A stretch of 64,000 nucleotides of DNA, from NCBI GenBank assembly GCA_016287075.1, contig JAEEVC010000007.1, positions 1-64,000 on the forward strand. The letters run 5' to 3'. Position numbers and translations under genes: made by a program. This DNA comes from Bacteroidales bacterium (GTDB lineage Bacteria; Bacteroidota; Bacteroidia; Bacteroidales; UBA932). The notes beneath the pieces were generated by a model. The model saw nothing but the letters and a program-made list of their open reading frames with translations. It made no database searches and had not been told where the DNA came from. Shown piece by piece: positions 22,700 through 30,700 of the stretch (positions are counted from its first letter, which is position 1; each line of letters begins with the position of its first letter).

Positions 22700-23233
22700 A
22701 TGAAAAAAGTATTTCTTCTCGCCGTGGCGGCGCTGGCGCTCTTCTCCTGCGGTCAGCGGGCCGGTCAGCAGGCCGGAAAAGAGGCCGATTCCGCCGTGAA
22801 TCCATCCGAGTATCAATCCTCCAATCCAGACAACATGCAACAAGTCAGAGATTTCCTGCACAAGGCAGGCGCGTATTTCCTCGCCACGGTCGATGGCGAC
22901 CAGCCGGAGGTCCGGCCATTCGGCACGGCCGAAATCATTGAAGGCAAGCTTTATATCCAGACCGGCCATGTGAAGAACGTGGCGAAGCAGATCGCCGCCA
23001 ATCCGAAAGTCGCCATCTGCGCCTATGATGCCGCCGAAGGACGCTGGCTCCGCATCAAGGCCACCCTGGTGGAAGACCCGCGCGTGGAGGTCAAGAAGGC
23101 CATGCTCGATGCCAATCCCGGGCTCCGTTCCATGTACGATGAGAACGACGACAACACGGCCGTCTATTTCCTGAAAGACGCCAAAGCCACCATCAGCTCC
23201 TTCACGGCAGCCCCCGTCGAGATTGATTTCTGA
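22700..23233 (+). CDS. Lipoprotein with pyridoxamine 5'-phosphate oxidase-like FMN-binding split barrel
   Basis: 177 residues from the ATG at 22700; the TTG two codons earlier is ignored. Lipoprotein signal with lipobox LFSC (C17). The rest is a flavin-reductase/PNPOx-type split barrel: FLHKAGAYFLATVDGDQPEVRPFGTAEIIEGKLYIQTG, then NPKVAICAYDAAEGRWLRIKATL and the C-terminal strand TISSFTAAPVEIDF. Cytoplasmic relatives bind FMN or F420 and reduce small molecules; a membrane-anchored, presumably periplasmic version is unusual. It is first in an operon with a NAD(P)-binding protein (2-nt gap) and a BASS transporter. Confidence 0.82.
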   Translation: MKKVFLLAVAALALFSCGQRAGQQAGKEADSAVNPSEYQSSNPDNMQQVRDFLHKAGAYFLATVDGDQPEVRPFGTAEIIEGKLYIQTGHVKNVAKQIAANPKVAICAYDAAEGRWLRIKATLVEDPRVEVKKAMLDANPGLRSMYDENDDNTAVYFLKDAKATISSFTAAPVEIDF

Positions 23234-23235
23234 GC

Positions 23236-23874
23236 ATGAAGGCACTGGTTCTCGGCGCCACGGGCGCAGTGGGGAAAGACCTTGTGAATCAGCTGCTTGT
23301 TGATGATCATTTCGACAGAATCGAGCTGTTTGTCCGGCGCCCCGTCAGTGTCGGGTCCGCGAAGGCTGCGGTCCATGTCGTGGATTTCGACCAGCCCGGG
23401 GAATGGCACGGCCTGCTCACGGGCGATGTGCTGTTCTCCTGCCTCGGTACGACCATCAAGGCGGCCGGCAGCCAGGCGGGGCAGTGGAAGGTCGATTATA
23501 CCTATCAATATGAAGCGGCAAAAGCGGCGCGGGAGCAAGGGGTGCCGACCTGTGTCCTCGTCTCTTCGATCGGCGCCAGCCCGAAGTCCGGCATCTTCTA
23601 CACCCGGATGAAAGGGGAACTGGAGGAGGCGGTGAAGGCGCTTGGATTCCCGGGCTGCTTCATCCTTCAGCCGCCGTCCCTGATCCGGAAGGGGAGTGAC
23701 CGCTTCGGCGAGAAGGCCGGGGTTGCGATCCTCAAGGCGCTCAATGCCATCGGTCTGATGCGTGCCTGGAAGCCCATGCCTACGGAAGAGGTGGCCGCGG
23801 CCATGATCCGCCTCGCCGAAAGCGGCCGGATGGGGACGGAAACCATCGTCTCCCAAGCAATTCTGCAAGCATGA
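23236..23874 (+). CDS. NAD(P)-binding Rossmann protein, atypical SDR
   Basis: 212 residues. The N-terminus MKALVLGATGAVGKDLV carries the GxxGxxG dinucleotide motif of atypical short-chain dehydrogenases. VLFSCLGTTIKAAGSQ, the active-site-like SSIGASPKSGIFYTRMKGELEE (YxxxK variant YTRMK) and ILQPPSLIRKG complete the pattern of the HTATIP2/YbjT-like group. It is probably an NADPH-dependent reductase or a redox sensor; the substrate is unknown. It is linked by a 2-nt gap to the PNPOx-like gene and by a 4-nt overlap to the transporter gene, suggesting one pathway. Confidence 0.85.
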   Translation: MKALVLGATGAVGKDLVNQLLVDDHFDRIELFVRRPVSVGSAKAAVHVVDFDQPGEWHGLLTGDVLFSCLGTTIKAAGSQAGQWKVDYTYQYEAAKAAREQGVPTCVLVSSIGASPKSGIFYTRMKGELEEAVKALGFPGCFILQPPSLIRKGSDRFGEKAGVAILKALNAIGLMRAWKPMPTEEVAAAMIRLAESGRMGTETIVSQAILQA

Positions 23875-24731
23875 ATACCATCTGGATCGTCCTTCCCATC
23901 CTGACCCTCCTGATGTTCGACCTGGGGCTTTCGCTCCGGTTCGAGGATTTCGGGAAAGTCTTCCGGAGCCCTTGGCCCATCGCCGTGGCGCTGACCGGAC
24001 AGCTGGTCGTTCTTCCGTTGATCGCCCTGGGACTGGCCTGGCTGTTCCGGCTGCCTCCGGTGTTCTTCATCGGCCTTGTGCTCATCGCCTGCTGTCCGGG
24101 CGGAAGGTCTTCCAACGTGTTCTCCAAACTAGCGGGCGGGGATGTCGCCCTTTCCGTTACATTGACGGCGCTCAGCAGCCTTATCACGCTCCTGACCATT
24201 CCCATCGTGATGAGCTGGGCGACCCGTCTCGTCGGGGAAAGCATCGGCATCACCCTGCCGGTCGGGAACCTGATCAAGCAGAACCTGGTCCTCATGCTCC
24301 TGCCGGTCCTGCTCGGAATCGGTTTCCATTATGCCTGGCCGAAAGGCGCTGAAAAGACGGACAAGGTCCTGACCAAACTGGCCTTCCCGCTGCTTCTGGT
24401 GCTTATTTCGGTATTCTATTTCCAACACCGGCAGACCATCCTTGCAAACCTCGGCATCCTCGGCCTCTGCGTCACCGCCCTGATCCTTCTGGCCATCGGC
24501 GTGTCCTCCCTTCTGTCGCGCCTGGTCCGTAACGACCCGAAACAGCGCCGTACCGTCGTCATCGAGGTCGGCATGCAGAATGCGGCACAGGCCATTTCCA
24601 TCGCCTCCAGCCCCCTTGTTTTCGCCAACGAGGAGATGGCCATCCCCGCCATCCTCTATTCCCTGATGATGAATGTGGTCCTGCTCACCTATGTCGCCAT
24701 CGTCAGAAAGGCGGACCGGCAGGGAATCTAG
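23871..24731 (+). CDS. Bile acid:sodium symporter (BASS) family transporter
   Basis: 286 residues and about nine to ten transmembrane segments. The signature LIACCPGGRSSNVFSKLAGGDVALSVTLTALSS, with the CPGG and SN residues of the cation site, is typical of BASS proteins. The second signature EVGMQNAAQAISIA lies near residue 232. Members carry bile acids, pyruvate, pantoate or sulfonates with sodium; the substrate here is unknown. It is last in the operon with the PNPOx-like lipoprotein and the SDR protein. Confidence 0.9.
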   Translation: MNTIWIVLPILTLLMFDLGLSLRFEDFGKVFRSPWPIAVALTGQLVVLPLIALGLAWLFRLPPVFFIGLVLIACCPGGRSSNVFSKLAGGDVALSVTLTALSSLITLLTIPIVMSWATRLVGESIGITLPVGNLIKQNLVLMLLPVLLGIGFHYAWPKGAEKTDKVLTKLAFPLLLVLISVFYFQHRQTILANLGILGLCVTALILLAIGVSSLLSRLVRNDPKQRRTVVIEVGMQNAAQAISIASSPLVFANEEMAIPAILYSLMMNVVLLTYVAIVRKADRQGI

Positions 24732-24764
24732 CACATTTGCAACCCGGTTGCGGGAAAGGGACCG

Positions 24765-24772
24765 TACCTTTG
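24765..24772 (+). promoter_or_regulatory. -7 promoter box of the P-type ATPase gene
   Basis: TACCTTTG, perfect TAnnTTTG, 20 nt before the ATG at 24793. Confidence 0.72.
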
Positions 24773-24792
24773 TGCCGTAAAACTTCAATGAT

Positions 24793-26736
24793 ATGGCACA
24801 TGAACATCATCACGGGGCGGAATGCGCCTGCCATGAACACGGGCACGGCGAAGCCCACGGGCATCACCATGAGGAAGGCGGTGCGAAAGAAAGCATAATC
24901 AAAATCACCCTGGCGACCCTCCTGCTGGCCGCTGCGGTCATCATCGAAAGGAAGACCGACTGGGCGACGTGGCAATACCTTCTGTTATACCTGGTTCCGT
25001 ACCTGATCGTCGGCTGGGAGACGCTGCATGAGGCCGCGGAAGCCCTGCTGCACGGGGAGGCCTTGGACGAGAATTTCCTCATGGCCGTCGCCACGGTCGG
25101 GGCGCTCGCCATCGGTTTCCTGCCCGGCGCCGGGACACAGTTCCCGGAGGCGGTGTTCGTCATGCTGTTCTTCCAGGTCGGGGAACTCTTCGAAGGCATT
25201 GCCGAAGGCCGGTCCCGGAAATCCATCGCCCACCTGATGGACATCCGTCCGGATACCGCCCATGTCGAGCGGGGCGGGGAAATCGTGACGATAAGCCCGG
25301 AAGAAGTCGCTGTGGGTGAGGTGGTTCTGGTCAAATCCGGGGAGCGCGTCCCGATGGACGGCATGATCCTGGAAGGGACATCCAGCCTCGATACCGTCGC
25401 GCTGACGGGGGAGAGCGTTCCCCGCGAAGTGACGGCCGGCGACAGCGTGCTTTCCGGCTGCGTCAACCTCAGCGGCGTGCTGCGCGTCCGGGCGGAAAAG
25501 CCCGCCGGCGAATCGACGGCCTCGAAGGTCCTGGAACTGGTCGAGCATGCGGCGGGCAACAAGTCCCGCAGCGAGCGCTTTATCACGCGGTTCGCGCGGG
25601 TATATACCCCGATTGTCGTGGGGCTTGCGGTCCTGCTTGCTTTCGTCCCGTCGCTCCTGACGGGGGATTGGGCGACCTGGATTTACCGCGCCCTGATGTT
25701 CCTGGTGGTTTCCTGCCCCTGTGCGCTGGTGATTTCCATCCCGCTCGCCTTCTTCGGGGGCATCGGCTGTGCCTCGCGGAAGGGCATCCTTGTCAAAGGC
25801 GCCGCGTTCATGGACACGCTCACGCAGCTCCGAACCGTTGTCTTTGACAAGACCGGCACGCTGACGGAGGGGGTCTTCGAAGTGACGGCTGTCCATCCGG
25901 ATATCCTTGATGAACAGGAACTTCTGCATCTGGCGGCCCATGTGGAACGCTACTCGACCCATCCGATTGCCACCGCCCTCCGCAATGCCTATCCCGCCGA
26001 GCATGACGACTGCGAAGTCGGGGAGATCCGCGAATATGCGGGCAAGGGACTGACGGCCCTGGTCAACGGGAAGACGGTCGCCGTCGGCAACGACAAACTG
26101 ATGGATGCGGTCGGCGCGGCCTGGCATCCCTGCCACCACAGCGGGACCATTGTCCATGTCGCCCTGGACGGGGTCTATGCCGGCCATGTGGTCATCTCCG
26201 ACCGGATCAAGGAGGATGCGGTGCACGTTGTTAAAGCCCTGCATGAGGTTGGCGTCGATAAGGTGGTGATGCTCACGGGTGACCAGGAGAGTATTGCCGG
26301 GCAGACTGCGGAACGGCTGGGCCTGGATTCCTACCGCGCCGGGCTCCTCCCGGCGGACAAGGTCCGCGAGGTGGAAGCCCTGCTCGGCGAAGGCCGCCTG
26401 GCGTTCGTCGGGGACGGCATCAATGATGCGCCCGTCCTCGCACGCGCCGATATCGGCATTGCCATGGGCGCGCTGGGCTCGGATGCCGCCATCGAGGCGG
26501 CGGACGTCGTCCTGATGGACGACAAGCCCTCCAAGGTCGCGCTCGCCGTCCGCATCGCCCGGCGTACGCTCCGCATCGCCAGGGAGAATATCTGGCTCGC
26601 CATCGGTATCAAACTGCTGGTGCTCCTGCTGGCTGCATTCGGCCTCGCAACGCTCTGGATGGCCGTTTTCGCCGATGTCGGCGTCACCGTCCTCGCCGTC
26701 CTGAACGCCATGCGCGCCCTCCGCGCGGTGCAATAA
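24793..26736 (+). CDS. Heavy-metal P1B-type ATPase, Zn/Cd/Co class
   Basis: 647 residues, ZntA/CadA-like. The N-terminus (1-27) is extremely His-rich (AHEHHHGAECACHEHGHGEA) and replaces the usual heavy-metal-associated domain. The ion site SCPCALVISIP (C308, C310) lies in the sixth membrane helix, the phosphorylation motif DKTGT begins at D352, and GDGINDAPVLARADIGIAMG is the hinge. The CPC motif and the last helix pattern fit export of divalent metals such as Zn, Cd or Pb rather than copper. It pumps metal out of the cytoplasm at the cost of ATP. It is a single gene with its own promoter and a perfect 15-bp hairpin after it. No metal-responsive regulator is adjacent. Confidence 0.93.
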   Translation: MAHEHHHGAECACHEHGHGEAHGHHHEEGGAKESIIKITLATLLLAAAVIIERKTDWATWQYLLLYLVPYLIVGWETLHEAAEALLHGEALDENFLMAVATVGALAIGFLPGAGTQFPEAVFVMLFFQVGELFEGIAEGRSRKSIAHLMDIRPDTAHVERGGEIVTISPEEVAVGEVVLVKSGERVPMDGMILEGTSSLDTVALTGESVPREVTAGDSVLSGCVNLSGVLRVRAEKPAGESTASKVLELVEHAAGNKSRSERFITRFARVYTPIVVGLAVLLAFVPSLLTGDWATWIYRALMFLVVSCPCALVISIPLAFFGGIGCASRKGILVKGAAFMDTLTQLRTVVFDKTGTLTEGVFEVTAVHPDILDEQELLHLAAHVERYSTHPIATALRNAYPAEHDDCEVGEIREYAGKGLTALVNGKTVAVGNDKLMDAVGAAWHPCHHSGTIVHVALDGVYAGHVVISDRIKEDAVHVVKALHEVGVDKVVMLTGDQESIAGQTAERLGLDSYRAGLLPADKVREVEALLGEGRLAFVGDGINDAPVLARADIGIAMGALGSDAAIEAADVVLMDDKPSKVALAVRIARRTLRIARENIWLAIGIKLLVLLLAAFGLATLWMAVFADVGVTVLAVLNAMRALRAVQ

Positions 26737-26758
26737 ACCGCTCCGCTCCGACGCTGCA

Positions 26759-26802
26759 GGACAGGCTTCCAGGTTCAGACAAATTCGCCTGGAAGCCTGT
26801 CC
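26759..26802 (+). terminator. Long perfect hairpin after the P-type ATPase gene
   Basis: GGACAGGCTTCCAGG (26759-26773) pairs perfectly with CCTGGAAGCCTGTCC (26788-26802) around a 14-nt loop, 22 nt after the stop. Only two T follow, so it is a weak intrinsic terminator or an mRNA-stabilising or repeat-type hairpin. Confidence 0.55.
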
Positions 26803-26838
26803 TTCCGCTTACTCCGCTTCGCTATTCCTCCTCCATTT

Positions 26839-26925
26839 GGGCCGTCCATTGGCGAAGGGACAGGGCTCCGGAGGAATTTCTTCTGACTCCGGAGCCCTGT
26901 CCCGGAGCATTGGAATGGACGGCCC
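26839..26925. repeat. Nested inverted-repeat element, copy B (87 bp)
   Basis: Outer arms GGGCCGTCC (26839-26847) and GGACGGCCC (26917-26925). The inner arms are perfect over 17 bp (26857-26873 with 26887-26903) around a 13-nt loop. Same architecture as copy A at 13353-13440. It lies in the 336-bp gap between the P-type ATPase and EEP genes, where no gene was recognised. Confidence 0.82.
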
Positions 26926-27007
26926 TGCCGAGCAAGCCAATAAAGCATTGGAATGGACGGCCCTGCCGAGCAAGCCAATAAAGCATTGGAATGGACGGCC
27001 CTGCCGA
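26907..27007. repeat. 38-bp tandem repeat, 2.7 copies, growing out of copy B
   Basis: Identical units begin at 26907, 26945 and 26983 (GCATTGGAATGGACGGCCCT...); the third copy stops after 25 bp. Each repeats the right outer arm of the nested element, so the array appears to be an expansion of that arm. Confidence 0.88.
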
Positions 27008-27038
27008 ACGATTTGCAGGAATATTCCGAAATAATGTG

Positions 27039-27046
27039 TATATTTG
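27039..27046 (+). promoter_or_regulatory. -7 promoter box of the EEP-rhaB-rhaA operon
   Basis: TATATTTG, perfect TAnnTTTG, with a TTTG 23 nt upstream (27012-27015). It lies 26 nt before the ATG at 27073. Confidence 0.72.
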
Positions 27047-27072
27047 TTCGATATGTAAAGGATGAGCCCGTT

Positions 27073-28005
27073 ATGAAAAAGGTATTCTATCTGATCGCGG
27101 CCGTGCTGCTGGTGGCGGTGTCGTGCCGGGAGAATCAGGTCAATCCCATTACCCCGCCGGATCCGAAGACGGAACCGGAAGCGGAACCTGTCGAACTCTG
27201 CCTGGCATCATTCAATATCCGTCTCGATACGGATGCGGACACCGGTTACAAGGACTGGCAGGCCCGCAAGGCGAACTGCATGGCGGTGGTGCGGAATCAC
27301 GGATTTGACGTGTTTGGTCTCCAGGAAGTCCTTGCAAACCAGCAGAAAGACTTTAAGGAAATGCTGCCGGAATACGCCTTTTACTTTGTGGGCAGGGACA
27401 CCGGGACCTCCGGGGAGGCGGTCGGCATCGGATACCGGCAGGACCGGTTCGAGATCGTGGACTGGGGCCGTTTCTGGCTGTCGGACACGCCGGACAAGCC
27501 GTCCGGCTCCGTGAACTGGGGCGGCATGACGCGCCATCGCGTCGCCGCTTGGGTCAAGCTGCAGCACAAGGCCTCCGGCAAGCAGTTCTATTACCTTTCG
27601 ACCCACCTGGAAGTAAACAACAGCGGCAACGACTATGCCGGCGTGCGGGAGAAATCCGCCCAGCTGATCATCGAGCGGATGCATCAGGAGAACGGGACCG
27701 GCCTGCCACAGTTCGTCGTCGGCGACATGAATCCGGATTCGGACGAAGAGGCTGCCCTGAAGGCCTTCCGCGCGGCCTACAGCGATTCTTTCCGCGTTGC
27801 GGAGGAGAAGGGCTTCAGGGAAGGCCCCAAGGGAACATACCAGGCTTTCGACCCTTCCCGGGATCTCAACAAGGCCAGTTCCCACCCGTCCGACCTGATC
27901 TTCTACACCACGGGCAAACTCAAAAGTTTCAGCGCCCTTACCGACAAATTCGACGGGTATTATCCCTCGGACCATCTGCCGGTCATGGCTGTTTTTGAAC
28001 TCTAG
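27073..28005 (+). CDS. Endonuclease/exonuclease/phosphatase-family lipoprotein
   Basis: 310 residues from MKKVFYLIAAVLL; upstream in-frame codons are only repeat sequence. The lipobox is VAVSC (C18). The EEP fold is complete: LASFNIRLDTD (metal-site Asn), GLQEVL (catalytic Glu), YLSTHLEVNN, VVGDMNPDSDEEA (D-x-N) and SSHPSDLIFY / YPSDHLPVMAVF (SDHxP). Related secreted Bacteroidota enzymes act on phosphodiesters, sphingomyelin-like lipids or nucleic acids outside the cell; the substrate is unknown. It starts the operon and is 6 nt from rhaB, so it is co-expressed with rhamnose catabolism. Confidence 0.87.
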   Translation: MKKVFYLIAAVLLVAVSCRENQVNPITPPDPKTEPEAEPVELCLASFNIRLDTDADTGYKDWQARKANCMAVVRNHGFDVFGLQEVLANQQKDFKEMLPEYAFYFVGRDTGTSGEAVGIGYRQDRFEIVDWGRFWLSDTPDKPSGSVNWGGMTRHRVAAWVKLQHKASGKQFYYLSTHLEVNNSGNDYAGVREKSAQLIIERMHQENGTGLPQFVVGDMNPDSDEEAALKAFRAAYSDSFRVAEEKGFREGPKGTYQAFDPSRDLNKASSHPSDLIFYTTGKLKSFSALTDKFDGYYPSDHLPVMAVFEL

Positions 28006-28011
28006 CTCCCT

Positions 28012-29436
28012 ATGGAAACGCATCATTTTCTGGCATTTGACTGCGGTGCGACGAGCGGCCGTGCCATCCTCGGTACCCTCGCGGAAGGCCGCTTCTCGAT
28101 GAAGGAAGTTTACCGCTTCCCGAACCGGACCCTCGAGATCGGCGGCAAGTTCTATTGGAATGTCTATTCCATCTATGAGCATTTCCTTGCCTGCCTCACG
28201 CAACTTGGCCGGGAGGGAGTCCGCCCCGATTCCATCGGTATCGACACCTGGGGCGTGGACTTCGGCTGCATCGCTCCGGACGGGAGCGTCCTGGGGCTGC
28301 CGCGGGCCTATCGCGACCCCTATACCGCCGGGATACCGGATGAGGTATTCGGCATTGTCCCGCGGGCGGAGCTTTACGGGACGACGGGCATCCAGATCAT
28401 GGATTTCAATACCGTCTTCCAGCTCTATGCCCAGAAAAAAGAGGGGAGCACGGCCCTCAAGGAGGCGGAAGCGCTCCTGTTCATGCCGGACCTGCTTTCC
28501 TATCTGCTGACGGGGGAGCGTGTGTGTGAGTACACGGATGCATCGACCTCCGGCATGATGAACCAGCGGACGCGCGCGTTCGAAAAACCGCTTCTGGAGC
28601 GGCTGGGGATTGATTCCTCGAAGCTCCTGCCCGTTGTCCAGCCCGGCGTCCGCGTCGGCGTCCTGCGCCCGCAAATCGCTGAGGAGACTGGGCTGGGACC
28701 GGTTCCGGTCATCGCCGTTGCCGGTCATGACACCGCCTCCGCCATCGCTGCCGTCCCGGCGGCCGACAGCCGCTTCGCCTACCTTTCCAGCGGCACATGG
28801 AGTCTCATGGGCATCGAACTCGAGGCGCCGGTGATGACCGCGGAATCCGCCCGGCTCAACTTTACAAACGAGGGCGGCATCGAGGGCACGACCCGTTTCC
28901 TGAAGAATATCACCGGCATGTGGCTGCTGGAGCAGTGCCGTGCCGCCTGGGCCCGCGAGGGTCGCGAATACACCTATGCCCAGTTGGCGGACATGGCCTG
29001 GGAGGCCCGCGCATTCCCGTCGACGGTCCATCCCGACGATCCCCGTTTCGCCAACCCGGCCGACATGGACGCGGAAATCCACGCCGCCCTCCGGGAGAGC
29101 GGCCAGGCGGAACCGGCTACGGACGGCGAAATGGTCGCCTGTATCTATCACTCGCTGACCCGCCGTTACCGCGAGGTACTGGACATGCTCCGCGGATTCG
29201 CCCCCTTCCCGATCGACAAACTCCATGTCATCGGCGGCGGTTCTGCGAACGATCTCATGAGCCAGTGGACGGCGGATGCGCTCGGCATCCCGGTCGTCGC
29301 CGGGCCGGTCGAGGCGACAGCCATCGGCAACCTCCTGGTCCAGGCGAAGGCCGCCGGCCTCGTCCGCGACCGCTGGGAGATGCGCCGCATCATCGCTGAA
29401 TCCTTCTCCGTCAAGACCTTCCATCCTTCGAAATAA
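28012..29436 (+). CDS. rhaB: L-rhamnulokinase
   Basis: 474 residues, standard for RhaB of the FGGY kinase family. It phosphorylates L-rhamnulose to L-rhamnulose 1-phosphate with ATP. Visible blocks are FLAFDCGATSGRAILGTL (ATP site, N-terminus), SIGIDTWGVDFGCI (catalytic Asp), TDASTSGMMNQRTRAFEKPL, VAGHDTASAIAAVP and the C-terminal HVIGGGSANDLMSQWTADALGIPVVAGPVEATAIGN. It lies between the EEP gene (6 nt) and rhaA (13 nt). The product would feed rhaD at 0.7 kb. Confidence 0.95.
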   Translation: METHHFLAFDCGATSGRAILGTLAEGRFSMKEVYRFPNRTLEIGGKFYWNVYSIYEHFLACLTQLGREGVRPDSIGIDTWGVDFGCIAPDGSVLGLPRAYRDPYTAGIPDEVFGIVPRAELYGTTGIQIMDFNTVFQLYAQKKEGSTALKEAEALLFMPDLLSYLLTGERVCEYTDASTSGMMNQRTRAFEKPLLERLGIDSSKLLPVVQPGVRVGVLRPQIAEETGLGPVPVIAVAGHDTASAIAAVPAADSRFAYLSSGTWSLMGIELEAPVMTAESARLNFTNEGGIEGTTRFLKNITGMWLLEQCRAAWAREGREYTYAQLADMAWEARAFPSTVHPDDPRFANPADMDAEIHAALRESGQAEPATDGEMVACIYHSLTRRYREVLDMLRGFAPFPIDKLHVIGGGSANDLMSQWTADALGIPVVAGPVEATAIGNLLVQAKAAGLVRDRWEMRRIIAESFSVKTFHPSK

Positions 29437-29449
29437 AGTTTTAATCGAT

Positions 29450-30700
29450 ATGAAAGAGCAACTCATCCTCCAGGCGTACGAAATCGCAAAAGAGCGCTAT
29501 GCCGCCCTGGGCATCGACACCGATGCGGCCCTGAAAAAGCTGCAGGACATCCAGATTTCCCTCCATTGCTGGCAGGCCGATGACGTGACCGGCTTCGAGA
29601 ACGCCGGCTCCCTCTCCGGTGGCATCCAGTCCACCGGCAACTATCCCGGCAAGGCCCGGAACGTCGAAGAACTCCGTGCCGACATCGAAATGGCAACCTC
29701 CCTGATACCCGGCACTCACCGGCTCAACCTGCATGAGATCTACGGCGAGTTCGGCGGCAAGTTCGTCGACCGTGACGAGGTCGGCCCCGAACATTTCGAG
29801 GGCTGGATGCAGTGGGCGGCCGAAAAGGGGATGAAGCTGGATTTCAATTCCACCTCCTTCTCCCATCCGAAGAGCGGCGACCTCTCCCTGGCCAATCCGG
29901 ATCCGGAGATCCGCGCCTTCTGGATCGAGCACACGAAGCGCTGCCGGGCCATTGCGGACGAGATGGGACGCCGCCAGGGCGATCCCTGCATCCTGAACAT
30001 CTGGGTCCATGACGGCTGCAAGGACTTCACTGTCAACCGGATGAAGTACCGTGAGCTGCTGAAGGAATCCCTCGACGAAATCCTCGCGAAGCCCTATGCC
30101 CATATGAAGGACTGCCTTGAGGCGAAGCTCTTCGGCATCGGCCTCGAGAGTTACACGGTGGGTTCCAGCGACTTCTATTTTGCCTACTGCGCCAAGAACA
30201 ACGTCATTCCGACCCTTGACACCGGCCACTACCATCCGACCGAGAATGTCTATGACAAGATTTCCTCGCTCCTGCTTTTCTGCCCGGAGGTCATGCTCCA
30301 TGTCAGCCGCCCGGTCCGCTGGGACTCCGACCATGTGACCCTCGTGGACGATGCGACGACCGAGCTGATGAAGGAACTCGTCCGCTGCGACGCCCTCGGC
30401 CGGGCCCACATCGGCCTGGACTATTTCGACGGCTCCATCAACCGCATCGGCGCCTACTTGATTGGCACCCGCGCGGCCCAGAAGTCGCTCCTCATGGCGC
30501 TCCTCGAGCCGCTTGGCACCCTCCGCGCCTATGAAGCCGAAGGGAAGAATTTCCAGCGACTCGGCCTTCTGGAACTCGACAAGGTCCTGCCCTGGAACGC
30601 GGTCTGGGACTATTTCTGCCTCAAGAACGGGGTCCCGGTCGGGATGGAAGCCATCGAGGCCGTCGAAAAGTACGAGAAGGAAGTTACTTCGAAGCGCTAG
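29450..30700 (+). CDS. rhaA: L-rhamnose isomerase
   Basis: 416 residues from the ATG at 29450, the usual RhaA length. It converts L-rhamnose to L-rhamnulose with a Mn/Zn site. Characteristic segments are ISLHCWQADDVTGFE near residue 36, LNIWVHDGCKDFTVNRM, VGSSDFYFAYCAKNN, TLDTGHYHPTE and HVSRPVRWDSDHVTLVDD. It is last in the operon; its TAG overlaps the stop codon of the opposite-strand lipoate ligase gene by 4 nt. A terminator follows inside that gene. No rhamnose transporter or AraC-type RhaR is in the window. Confidence 0.96.
   Translation: MKEQLILQAYEIAKERYAALGIDTDAALKKLQDIQISLHCWQADDVTGFENAGSLSGGIQSTGNYPGKARNVEELRADIEMATSLIPGTHRLNLHEIYGEFGGKFVDRDEVGPEHFEGWMQWAAEKGMKLDFNSTSFSHPKSGDLSLANPDPEIRAFWIEHTKRCRAIADEMGRRQGDPCILNIWVHDGCKDFTVNRMKYRELLKESLDEILAKPYAHMKDCLEAKLFGIGLESYTVGSSDFYFAYCAKNNVIPTLDTGHYHPTENVYDKISSLLLFCPEVMLHVSRPVRWDSDHVTLVDDATTELMKELVRCDALGRAHIGLDYFDGSINRIGAYLIGTRAAQKSLLMALLEPLGTLRAYEAEGKNFQRLGLLELDKVLPWNAVWDYFCLKNGVPVGMEAIEAVEKYEKEVTSKR

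Noticed and set aside
24985..26733. 582-codon open frame antisense to the P-type ATPase
   Set aside because: Shadow frame of a clearly identified metal ATPase.
26953..27072. N-terminal extension of the EEP lipoprotein into the 38-bp repeats
   Set aside because: The in-frame codons are repeat sequence upstream of a perfect promoter box, and the later ATG at 27073 gives a proper lipoprotein signal.
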